Of a stretch of DNA of 64,000 nt, positions 47,119-55,017 are shown piece by piece. The position numbers and the translations under genes were made by a program. Numbering within the stretch: the first letter of the stretch is position 1; the number at the start of each line of letters is the position of its first letter. Below the pieces are notes generated by a model that had not been told where the DNA came from, searched no databases, and saw only the letters and a program-made list of their open reading frames with translations. This stretch comes from JAQBDA01 sp963709875 (GTDB taxonomy: Bacteria > Chloroflexota > Anaerolineae > Anaerolineales > UBA4823). The DNA is taken from NCBI GenBank assembly GCA_963709875.1, contig CAVPYB010000014.1:372001-436000 (forward strand), written 5' to 3'.

Positions 47119-47267
47119 AATTGCTTGAAACACATTGCCAAGGATAAAGCTTCATGCTAAACTTGTATATGATGGGAAAAAGATAATATATTTGGGAAAT
47201 GGCTGGCTGACATGAGGCGCACTCAATGATATCCAGCCGATTTTTTTCAGCCATAGGAGTTAACATT

Positions 47268-47288
47268 AAAGAGGAGGTGTTCGCGAAC
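47268..47288 (+). promoter_or_regulatory. Leader motif shared with the permuted binding-protein gene
   Basis: AGAGGAGGTGTTCGCGAAC about 110 bases before ATG 47379. Both leaders also end in CTCTTN(0-3)GGAGGAGAAA close to the start codon. A weak promoter TTGTAT-15-TAATAT lies at 47163-47189. Confidence 0.45.
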
Positions 47289-47378
47289 CATTAATTTCGC
47301 CCTGTTCCCAACTACGATAGTGACAATATTTCAGCTAAGATAACGATATAAACTACACTCTCTTTGGAGGAGAAACGT

Positions 47379-49481
47379 ATGGCCAAGAAACTTTATCCCC
47401 TTTTTGGATTGCTCATCATTGCCGCTATGCTGTTAGCCGCTTGCGGCGGAGCAGCGACTACCGAAGCACCACCACCTCCCACCGAAGCACCAGCGCCAAC
47501 CGACGCACCCGCGCCTACCGAGCCGCCGGCAGCCACAGAACCGCCTGAAGCGATGTTCAAAGCCTGCCAGGTGACGGACGTGGGTGGTATCGATGATAAG
47601 AGCTTCAATGCCACAGCATGGAAGGGCGTGCAGGATGCGATGGCAGACTTCGGCATCGATGGTGCCTATCTGGAGAGCCAGCAGCAGACCGACTATGAGA
47701 AGAACATCAAAGCCTTCATTGACGAGGGCTGCAATATCATCGTGACGGTAGGCTTCCTGCTGGGTGATGCGACGGCTGTCGCGGCAAATGCGAACCCGGA
47801 TGTTCCGTTCTCGATCATCGACTTTGCCTACGACCCGACGATCCCGAACGTGGCTGGGCAGGTATTCAACACGGACGAAGCAGCCTTCCTGGCCGGGTAT
47901 GTGGCGGCAGGGACAACCCAGACGGGCAAGGTAGCCACGTTTGGCGGCATCCAGATCCCGCCGGTGACGATCTTCATGGACGGCTTCTACGCAGGTGTGA
48001 TGTACTACAATGCGCAGAAGGGTACCAGCGTGGAAGTGTTGGGCTGGGATCCGGCAGCACAGACCGGCTCGTTCACGGGCAACTTCGAGAGCAAGGAAGA
48101 CGGTCGCACGCTGGGGCTGGCGTTCATGGACGAAGGCGCGGACATCATCATGCCGGTGGCTGGGCCCGTAGGTGAAGGTACGGCAGCGGCAGCGCAGGAG
48201 CGCGGCAACGTATACATCGTCGGCGTAGACTCCGACTGGTTCAACACAGTGCCGGACTTCCAGGACATCGTCCTGACTTCGGTGCTGAAGAACATGGACA
48301 TCACCACCTACCAGTCGATCGAATTCGTGATCGACGGCAGCTTCGAGGGTGGGTTGATCATCGGTACACTGGAGAACGGCGGTGTAGGACTGGCGCCGTT
48401 CCACAACATGGAATCGATGGTGCCTTCCGAGCTGGTGGCTGAGTTGGAAGACGTCAAAGCCGCTATCATCGCCGGCGACATCTCCGTCAAGCCTGGTGAC
48501 GCCATGGCAATGCCGCCGAAGGTCGAAGCCCCCGAAGGCTTCAAAGCCTGCCAGGTGACGGACGTGGGTGGTATTGATGACAAGAGCTTCAATGCCACGG
48601 CATGGAAGGGCGTACAGGATGCGATGACAGATTTCGGTATTGAAGGCGCCTATCTGGAGAGCCAGCAGCAGACCGACTATGAGAAGAACATCAAAGCTTT
48701 CGTCGACGAGGGCTGCAATATCATCGTGACGGTAGGCTTCCTGCTGGGCGATGCGACGGCAGTCGGAGCGGCTGCGAACCCGGATGTTCCGTTCTCAATC
48801 ATCGACTTTGCCTACGACCCGACGATCCCGAACGTGGCTGGGCAGGTGTTCAACACGGACGAAGCAGCCTTCCTGGCCGGGTATGTGGCGGCAGGGACAA
48901 CCCAAACGGGCAAGGTAGCCACGTTTGGCGGCATCCAGATCCCGCCGGTGACGATCTTCATGGACGGCTTCTACGCAGGTGTGATGTACTACAATGCGCA
49001 GAAGGGTACCAGCGTGGAAGTGTTGGGCTGGGATCCGGCAGCACAGACCGGCTCGTTCACGGGCAACTTCGAGAGCAAGGAAGACGGTCGCACGCTGGGG
49101 CTGGCGTTCATGGACGAAGGCGCCGACATCATCATGCCGGTGGCTGGGCCCGTAGGTGAAGGCACGGCAGCGGCAGCGCAGGAGCGCGGCAACGTATACA
49201 TCGTCGGCGTAGACTCCGACTGGTTCAACACAGTGCCGGACTTCCAGGACATCGTCCTGACCTCGGTGCTGAAGAACATGGACATCACCACCTACCAGTC
49301 GATCGAATCTGTGATCGACGGCAGCTTCGAGGGTGGGTTGATCATCGGTACACTGGAGAACGGCGGTGTAGGACTGGCGCCGTTCCACAACATGGAATCG
49401 ATGGTGCCTTCCGAGCTGGTGGCTGAGTTGGAAGACGTCAAAGCCGCTATCATCGCCGGCGACATCTCCGTCAAGCCGTAA
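47379..49481 (+). CDS. Tandem-domain Bmp-family ABC substrate-binding lipoprotein
   Basis: 700 residues. Lipobox LAAC (Cys22), Thr/Pro/Ala linker, then two almost identical Bmp (nucleoside/purine-binding) domains: residues ~60-372 and ~388-700, joined by 15 residues (GDAMAMPPKVEAPEG). Each starts FKACQVTDVGGIDDKSFNAT and ends AAIIAGDISVKP. At DNA level the copies are 984 bases apart, each 939 bases, and differ at roughly 30 positions, mostly in the first ~250. A single-domain Bmp protein is ~330 residues. GGAGGAG before ATG 47379 is strong. The downstream ATPase and permeases complete the importer. Two domains could deliver ligand twice per molecule; the advantage is unknown. Confidence 0.92.
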   Translation: MAKKLYPLFGLLIIAAMLLAACGGAATTEAPPPPTEAPAPTDAPAPTEPPAATEPPEAMFKACQVTDVGGIDDKSFNATAWKGVQDAMADFGIDGAYLESQQQTDYEKNIKAFIDEGCNIIVTVGFLLGDATAVAANANPDVPFSIIDFAYDPTIPNVAGQVFNTDEAAFLAGYVAAGTTQTGKVATFGGIQIPPVTIFMDGFYAGVMYYNAQKGTSVEVLGWDPAAQTGSFTGNFESKEDGRTLGLAFMDEGADIIMPVAGPVGEGTAAAAQERGNVYIVGVDSDWFNTVPDFQDIVLTSVLKNMDITTYQSIEFVIDGSFEGGLIIGTLENGGVGLAPFHNMESMVPSELVAELEDVKAAIIAGDISVKPGDAMAMPPKVEAPEGFKACQVTDVGGIDDKSFNATAWKGVQDAMTDFGIEGAYLESQQQTDYEKNIKAFVDEGCNIIVTVGFLLGDATAVGAAANPDVPFSIIDFAYDPTIPNVAGQVFNTDEAAFLAGYVAAGTTQTGKVATFGGIQIPPVTIFMDGFYAGVMYYNAQKGTSVEVLGWDPAAQTGSFTGNFESKEDGRTLGLAFMDEGADIIMPVAGPVGEGTAAAAQERGNVYIVGVDSDWFNTVPDFQDIVLTSVLKNMDITTYQSIESVIDGSFEGGLIIGTLENGGVGLAPFHNMESMVPSELVAELEDVKAAIIAGDISVKP
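47556..48494 (+). repeat. Internal direct repeat, copy 1 (Bmp domain 1)
   Basis: 939-base in-frame repeat unit. Copy 2 starts exactly 984 bases later. Only about 30 of 939 positions differ by eye, so identity is near 97%; most changes are silent. Confidence 0.9.
48540..49478 (+). repeat. Internal direct repeat, copy 2 (Bmp domain 2)
   Basis: Second copy of the 939-base unit, following a 45-base linker. The last ~700 bases are nearly identical to copy 1, while the first ~250 carry most differences, a pattern expected from recent duplication or partial gene conversion. Confidence 0.9.
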
Positions 49482-49504
49482 ACAGTTGCTGGACTGTAAC
49501 CCCA

Positions 49505-49527
49505 AGAGCCGGTCATCGACCGGCTCT
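49505..49527 (+). terminator. Intercistronic hairpin after the Bmp binding-protein gene
   Basis: Perfect 10-bp stem AGAGCCGGTC / GACCGGCTCT with a 3-base loop, followed by ATTTCTT. Partial terminator or 3' protector that would favour binding-protein mRNA over the downstream ATPase and permease genes. Confidence 0.6.
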
Positions 49528-49610
49528 ATTTCTTATGGTAAAATCATTAAAATCAGCTTAAACCTTCCATAAAATAATTATATTGAATAGCCGGAGGTCC
49601 GCAGATCATC

Positions 49611-51137
49611 ATGCCACCCGTTCTCGAACTCAAAGGGATCACCAAACGTTTTCCGGGCGTACTGGCGAATGATCACATCGATCTGACGCTTGAAGATGGC
49701 GAGATCCATGCCATGCTGGGAGAAAATGGCGCGGGTAAAACCACGCTGATGAATATCCTCTACGGTCTCTACCAGCCGGATGAAGGCGAAGTCTTCGTCA
49801 AGGGTAAGCCGATCACCGTCCAGTCACCCAGTGATGCCATCAAAGAAGGCATCGGTATGGTGCACCAGCACTTCATGCTGGTGCCGGTATTTACAGTCAC
49901 AGAGAATGTGATGCTGGGGGAGGAGGATCTGCGTCCCGGCGGGCTGCTCGATCGCAAGACTGCCGCAGCAAAGATCCGCCAGATCTCTGAACAATATAAC
50001 CTGGAAGTAGATCCGGACGCGTATATCGAAGATATACCTGTCGGTGTGCAGCAGCGGGTGGAGATCATCAAGCTGCTGTACCGTGAAGCAAATATCCTGA
50101 TCCTGGACGAGCCCAGCGCGGTGCTCACCCCGCAAGAGGTGGAAGAATTATTCAATATCATGCACTCCCTTGTATCTCAGGGCAAATCGATCATCTTCAT
50201 CACCCATAAGCTGAAAGAGGTCCTGGAGGTGGCCGACCGCATCACCGTTATCCGGCGCGGGAAAGTGATCGGAACGACGACACCTTCTGATGCGGACCAG
50301 AACAAGCTGGCTAAAATGATGGTCGGCCGCGCAGTCCAATTAGAAGTCCAGAAAGAGGCTGCTCAAACAGGGGATACTGTCCTGCAGGTGAGCGACCTGG
50401 TGGTCCTGGACCAGCGTCACCAGGTGTCGGTGGATGGGGTCTCCTTCGAAGTGAAAGGGGGAGAGGTCCTGGGGATTGCCGGGGTGCAGGGCAATGGGCA
50501 GACCGAGCTGATAGAGGCGATCACCGGACTGCGCCCGGTGCAGTCTGGGAAGGTGGTGATCGGGGGAGAGGATTTTACCGGCGCTTCTCCACGCCGGGTT
50601 ACCGAAGCGGGCGTGGCACACGTCCCTGAGGACCGCCAGCGGGATGGCCTGGTGCTGCCATTCCCGGTTGAAGATAATCTGATCCTGAACACATATTACC
50701 TGCCTCCATTTGCGAAAGGTGCTGTGCTGCAGGAGGGCAAGATCCGGGAGTCTGCAGACCAACGTATCAATGAGTTCGATATCCGCACGCCTGGGGCAAG
50801 CACGCACGCAGGCTCGCTTTCGGGAGGCAACCAGCAGAAAGTGATCGTGGCGCGTGAGTTCTCGCGCCCGATCAAGCTGCTGATCGCCGCCCAACCCACG
50901 CGCGGGCTGGATGTTGGCTCGATAGAGTATATCCACGGCCGGCTGATCCAGAAGCGCGATGAGGGCTGCGCCATATTGTTGATCTCCACCGAGCTGGACG
51001 AGATCCTGGGTCTTTCCGACCGCATTGCAGTGATGTACCGGGGTGAGATCGTCGAGACCTTAGATGCATCCCAGGCAACCAAAGAAGGTCTGGGGCTGCT
51101 AATGGCAGGGGTCAAACCCGCCGGTCAGGCGGTTTGA
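49611..51137 (+). CDS. Sugar/nucleoside-type ABC transporter ATPase, two nucleotide-binding domains
   Basis: 508 residues. First domain: Walker A GENGAGKTTLMNIL, signature VGVQQRVEIIKLL, Walker B ILILDEPSAVLTP. Second domain: GVQGNGQTELIEAITG (degenerate Walker A without Lys), signature LSGGNQQKVIVAREF, Walker B LLIAAQPTRGLDVG. This layout is typical of YufO/NupA-type nucleoside and CUT2 sugar importers. ATG 49611 follows a CCGGAGGTCCGC region. It pairs with the two permeases downstream. Confidence 0.92.
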   Translation: MPPVLELKGITKRFPGVLANDHIDLTLEDGEIHAMLGENGAGKTTLMNILYGLYQPDEGEVFVKGKPITVQSPSDAIKEGIGMVHQHFMLVPVFTVTENVMLGEEDLRPGGLLDRKTAAAKIRQISEQYNLEVDPDAYIEDIPVGVQQRVEIIKLLYREANILILDEPSAVLTPQEVEELFNIMHSLVSQGKSIIFITHKLKEVLEVADRITVIRRGKVIGTTTPSDADQNKLAKMMVGRAVQLEVQKEAAQTGDTVLQVSDLVVLDQRHQVSVDGVSFEVKGGEVLGIAGVQGNGQTELIEAITGLRPVQSGKVVIGGEDFTGASPRRVTEAGVAHVPEDRQRDGLVLPFPVEDNLILNTYYLPPFAKGAVLQEGKIRESADQRINEFDIRTPGASTHAGSLSGGNQQKVIVAREFSRPIKLLIAAQPTRGLDVGSIEYIHGRLIQKRDEGCAILLISTELDEILGLSDRIAVMYRGEIVETLDASQATKEGLGLLMAGVKPAGQAV

Positions 51138-51180
51138 AGCATCCAAGCAACCAGTCATTCTCATTCGGAGGTACCGATAA

Positions 51181-52476
51181 ATGAGTGACGAAAAACCACA
51201 CAGTGAAGAACAACCGCAGGAAAAAAACGCCGGTCAGGTCTTCATAGAAGAAGTGATTGCCGGTCCGGCTGGGGGCCAATCACGCGGGCGGCGCATGCTC
51301 TCGTCGTTAGCAGTTCCGGTGCTGGCGATCTTTACCGGGCTGCTGCTAGGGGGTGTCTTTATCATCCTGACCAGCCCTCAATTCTATGAAGCACTGCAGG
51401 TATCCATTGTAGAGGGGTTAAAGACCGCCTGGAATATCCTGGTGGTCTCCTATGGTGCTCTGTTTGTCGGAGCTTTCGGCAGTCCCGGTGATATCCTGGC
51501 AGCTCTGACAAGTGGTGATGCTGAGGCGCTGCGGGAGGCGCTTTACCCGTTCTTCGAGAGCCTGGTGGCTGCTACCCCGTATATATTCGGCGGGCTGTCG
51601 GTTGCGCTGGGCTTCCGGGTGGGGCTGTTCAATATTGGTGCGGAAGGGCAGCTCTTTATGGGGGCTATCTTCGCCACCTTTGTGGGCTACTCGCTTACCG
51701 GGCTGCCGATGTTCATCCACATGCCGCTGGCATTCCTGGCGGGTGCACTGGGAGGCGCCCTCTGGGGCTTTATCCCCGGCTTCCTGAAAGCCAGGACAGG
51801 CGCGCATGAGGTGATCAACACGATTATGATGAACTACATCGCCTTCCGCCTGAGCGACTGGCTGCTCAATGGTCCGATGCAGCGCCCGGAGTCGTTCAAC
51901 CCGGTCAGCCCGTTTATTGCCGACTCGGCCAAGCTGTTCCGCTTCTTCCAGGACCCAATTCGCTTCCACCTCGGGTTTTTTATCGCCTTGTTGATGGCCT
52001 GGCTGGTGTACTGGTTATTGTGGAAGACGAAGTGGGGATTCTCCTTACGGATGGTTGGTTTGAATCCACGTGCGGCCCGTTATGCCGGAGTAAGCGTTGC
52101 GATGGGGATCATCATGGGCATGACCCTGGCAGGCGCACTGGCGGGTATGGCGGGTACGAACGAAGTGTTGGGTCTGAATTATTACATGGCCCAGGCTTTT
52201 TCATCCGGCTACGGTTTCGACAGCATCGCCATCGCCCTGCTGGGCAACAGTCACCCGGCGGGCGTGGTCCTGTCAGCCCTTTTATTCGGCGCTCTGCGCA
52301 ACGGGGCAACACGGATGCAGCTCGCGGGAGGCATCCCGATCGATATCATCAATATCCTTCAGGCGATGATCCTGGTATTCATCGCTGCTCCGGCGATTAT
52401 CCGCACGATTTACCGTCTGCGTGCTCCAGCCGAGGGCGAAGAAGAAGGCCTGGTTACCACCTGGGGAGGCGATTGA
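51181..52476 (+). CDS. Nucleoside-type ABC transporter permease, first subunit
   Basis: 431 residues with about 9-10 spans and a ~45-residue polar N-terminus. FNIGAEGQLFMGAIFATFVG and GAHEVINTIMMNYIAFRL are hallmarks of YufP-type (BPD_transp_2 family) permeases; NEVLGLNYYMAQAFSSGYGFDSIAIALLGNSHPAG is also in the family. It is four bases before the next permease. Confidence 0.9.
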   Translation: MSDEKPHSEEQPQEKNAGQVFIEEVIAGPAGGQSRGRRMLSSLAVPVLAIFTGLLLGGVFIILTSPQFYEALQVSIVEGLKTAWNILVVSYGALFVGAFGSPGDILAALTSGDAEALREALYPFFESLVAATPYIFGGLSVALGFRVGLFNIGAEGQLFMGAIFATFVGYSLTGLPMFIHMPLAFLAGALGGALWGFIPGFLKARTGAHEVINTIMMNYIAFRLSDWLLNGPMQRPESFNPVSPFIADSAKLFRFFQDPIRFHLGFFIALLMAWLVYWLLWKTKWGFSLRMVGLNPRAARYAGVSVAMGIIMGMTLAGALAGMAGTNEVLGLNYYMAQAFSSGYGFDSIAIALLGNSHPAGVVLSALLFGALRNGATRMQLAGGIPIDIINILQAMILVFIAAPAIIRTIYRLRAPAEGEEEGLVTTWGGD

Positions 52477-52479
52477 TCC

Positions 52480-53760
52480 ATGGCAGCGACAACAATGCGA
52501 CGTGAAATCGATCTTGTATCGCCCACCCGCCAGTGGGGGATGGGCATCCTGTTTATCGTTCTTGGGGCGGCTATCTGGTTCTTTTTCAGCCGTTCCATCG
52601 AGCCGGGCACGCTCACCAAATTTGGCATGACGCCGGGTGGCTCGTCCGCCACCATCCCGGATATTACTGTCCCAACCCTGCTGACGCTTAACCTGTTGGC
52701 GGCGCTGTGCATCGGGCTGGGCATCATCCAGGTAGTCAAGCCGCGTGGGTTTGGTCGATATACCAACTGGGTGCTGGGTGGGGTTGCGGCGATGTTCGTC
52801 CTGGCGTTCCTCACCTGGGCTGCGGCGGGTAAGTCTATCAACCTGGCCGGGCTGGTCAACACAACTCTGCTCAAAGCGGTGCCCCTGACGCTGGGTGCTC
52901 TCTCCGGGATCCTTTGCGAGCGTTCCGGGGTGGTGAACATCGCAATAGAAGGCATGATGTTGATGGGCGCCATGGTTGCTGCCCTGGTGGCGAGTGTCAC
53001 CGACAGCCTGTGGATAGGTCTATTGGCTGCTGTGCTGGCATCTGCGATGCTGGGGTTGGTGCACGGCGTGCTCTCGATCAAGTATAAGACCGACCAGATC
53101 ATATCCGGTACTGCCATCAATATCTTTTCGATCGGTCTGACTTCCTACATCTCGGCAAGATTCCTTCAGGTTAACCAGCTGGAGCTGAACACGCCGGGGG
53201 TCTTCCCGCCAATTGAGATCCCGCTGTTATCCAGCATCCCCTTCTTTGGACCGATCCTTTTCAAACAGAACTTCTTCGTATATGCCCTGTTCATCCTGCT
53301 GACCCTACTGCATGTGGGTTTGTACTACACCCGCTGGGGGCTGCGGCTGCGCAGCGTGGGCGAGCACCCACGCGCGGCGGATACACTCGGGATCAACGTG
53401 TTCCGCACGCGCTATATGGCTGTGCTGCTGGGGTCGATGGTAGCCGGGCTGGGTGGTGCATATTTCACAATCGGGTCGGTAGGCGGCTTCGACGAAGTGA
53501 TGACTGCCGGGCGCGGTTTTATCTCCCTGGCGGCGATGATCTTCGGCAACTGGAACCCCTTCGGTTCGTTCGGTGCCGGACTTCTGTTCGGTTTTTCCGA
53601 CTCGATAGCTTCTCGCCTGGCGATATTGGGTGTGAAGATCCCCTCAGAGTTCCTGTTAATGACACCTTATATCGTTACCATGATCGTGTTGGCAGGCGTG
53701 GTCGGGCGCAGCAAGATGCCGGCCGCAGACGGCGTGCCCTACGAAAAAGAGGGCGGCTAG
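52480..53760 (+). CDS. Nucleoside-type ABC transporter permease, second subunit
   Basis: 426 residues with about 9-10 spans. LSGILCERSGVVNIAIEGMM and RGFISLAAMIFGNWNPFGSF are family signatures for YufQ-type permeases. It forms the pore with the previous gene product. ATG 52480 follows TGATCC. A strong intrinsic terminator ends the operon. Confidence 0.92.
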   Translation: MAATTMRREIDLVSPTRQWGMGILFIVLGAAIWFFFSRSIEPGTLTKFGMTPGGSSATIPDITVPTLLTLNLLAALCIGLGIIQVVKPRGFGRYTNWVLGGVAAMFVLAFLTWAAAGKSINLAGLVNTTLLKAVPLTLGALSGILCERSGVVNIAIEGMMLMGAMVAALVASVTDSLWIGLLAAVLASAMLGLVHGVLSIKYKTDQIISGTAINIFSIGLTSYISARFLQVNQLELNTPGVFPPIEIPLLSSIPFFGPILFKQNFFVYALFILLTLLHVGLYYTRWGLRLRSVGEHPRAADTLGINVFRTRYMAVLLGSMVAGLGGAYFTIGSVGGFDEVMTAGRGFISLAAMIFGNWNPFGSFGAGLLFGFSDSIASRLAILGVKIPSEFLLMTPYIVTMIVLAGVVGRSKMPAADGVPYEKEGG

Positions 53761-53768
53761 AAGAGACA

Positions 53769-53798
53769 GCGGGTGGCCCAGCCACCCGCTTTTATTTT
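53769..53798 (+). terminator. Intrinsic terminator of the Bmp-type importer operon
   Basis: 9-bp stem GCGGGTGGC / GCCACCCGC, 3-base loop, followed by TTTTATTTT. Confidence 0.9.
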
Positions 53799-53808
53799 CA
53801 CTAGGATT

Positions 53809-54972
53809 TCAACTTTTAAGGGGGTAGCGCCCGAGATCCAGGCCGGCATCTACCATCGCCAGCACGTTTTCGCCTGGCACCTCTTCCAGGATCGTGTGCA
53901 CGGCTGCCAGCAGGTAGCCGCCTCCCGGACCCAGGATATCGATTACCCGGCGCACCTCCTGGTGCACCTGCTCAGGCGTGCCGTACGGCAGGACGCGATA
54001 GGTGTCCACTGCGCCGCAGAAACTCAGGTTCTTCCCGTAGCGTTTCTTCAGCTCCTCCAGGTTCGCCATCCTGCCGGCGGAGGTCTGGATGGGGTTGAGG
54101 ATATCCACACCGATCTCGATGAAGTCATGGACCAGATCGAATACGTCGCCATCGGTGTGAAAGAACACCCTTGCTTTGGTACGCTCTTTAATAAAGGCAA
54201 TGTAATCGGCGTGGATCGGTTTGAGGATCTCCCGGTACATCTTTGGCGATATGAGCAGACCATCCTGCATGCCCAGGTCGTCGCCGATCTTGATGATATC
54301 GACGTTATCGCCCAGCGCTGCCAGGAAGTGCCCCATCAACGTCTTACACAGCCCGGCGATTTTCCTCAGCAGCGCTTCGGCAAACTCCCGGTTTGCGACC
54401 AGGTTGGGGAAGAAGCGTTCCATGCCCTGCAGGGCGTTGGCGCGCTCCAGCGGGAACAGCAGCCAGGGGGTGGCCATAATGGCGTATTGGTTCTCCTCCG
54501 CCAGCCGCTTTGCCTGCTGGCGTACGTGAGCCACCCGGTAGGGATCGTCCATGTCCGGCCAGGGGTATGCCTCGATGTCATCGATTGTCTGGGCTTCTTC
54601 CAGCGGGTGGATGCTGGGGAACCAGACCCCCGGCTCCCACTCCACCTGACCGACCCCCCAGTCGTCGATGAACGGAGAGTGTGGGGGTCGTTCCTGGTTC
54701 TTGGTACGGATGGTTAATGGGAAGCGGTCCAAAACCCCACGTACGTCGCTGTGCAGGCGCTGCAAGACCTGCTCGCTGGGGGCGATCGAGCCGAGCTCGA
54801 GCCAATCGTATAAGTAGCGTTCCTCGTCTTCTACGCCCAGCAAGGACTTTATCCCCTGGTAGGGCTCAAGCCGCATGCTGGTGGCGTTGCTGGCTCCGAT
54901 CACGATCGGGACGCGGTCCGGCTCTTCGTGGTTCAAGGCGGTTAATACGCGCTCGCGGGGGGTCATTGGCAT
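53809..54972 (-). CDS. Uroporphyrinogen decarboxylase (URO-D) family protein, methyltransferase-like
   Basis: 387 residues. MTPRERVLTALNHEEPDRVPI is the standard opening of URO-D superfamily proteins; GDDLGMQDGLLISPKMYREILKP and HTDGDVFDLVHDFIEIGVDILNP are barrel blocks. HTDGD stands where corrinoid methyltransferase relatives carry HxC zinc ligands. True HemE motifs are absent, so it is probably a corrinoid-dependent methyltransferase relative. GGAGGT precedes ATG 54972, preferred over TTG 54984. Divergent from the P-type ATPase. Confidence 0.78.
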   Translation of the reverse strand: MPMTPRERVLTALNHEEPDRVPIVIGASNATSMRLEPYQGIKSLLGVEDEERYLYDWLELGSIAPSEQVLQRLHSDVRGVLDRFPLTIRTKNQERPPHSPFIDDWGVGQVEWEPGVWFPSIHPLEEAQTIDDIEAYPWPDMDDPYRVAHVRQQAKRLAEENQYAIMATPWLLFPLERANALQGMERFFPNLVANREFAEALLRKIAGLCKTLMGHFLAALGDNVDIIKIGDDLGMQDGLLISPKMYREILKPIHADYIAFIKERTKARVFFHTDGDVFDLVHDFIEIGVDILNPIQTSAGRMANLEELKKRYGKNLSFCGAVDTYRVLPYGTPEQVHQEVRRVIDILGPGGGYLLAAVHTILEEVPGENVLAMVDAGLDLGRYPLKS

Positions 54973-55005
54973 GTTTACCTCCAATATATATCAAATATGC
55001 TGGAT

Positions 55006-55011
55006 TATAAT
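55006..55011 (+). promoter_or_regulatory. -10 box giving a leaderless P-type ATPase mRNA
   Basis: TATAAT with six bases before ATG 55018, in the 45-base divergent gap. No Shine-Dalgarno. An in-frame ATG at 54997 lies upstream of the box. Confidence 0.55.
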
Positions 55012-55017
55012 GGGTGT

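Noticed and set aside
47379..49481. Two separate Bmp genes split by an error
   Set aside because: The second copy has no signal peptide, start codon context or stop between copies, and the 45-base linker keeps the frame.
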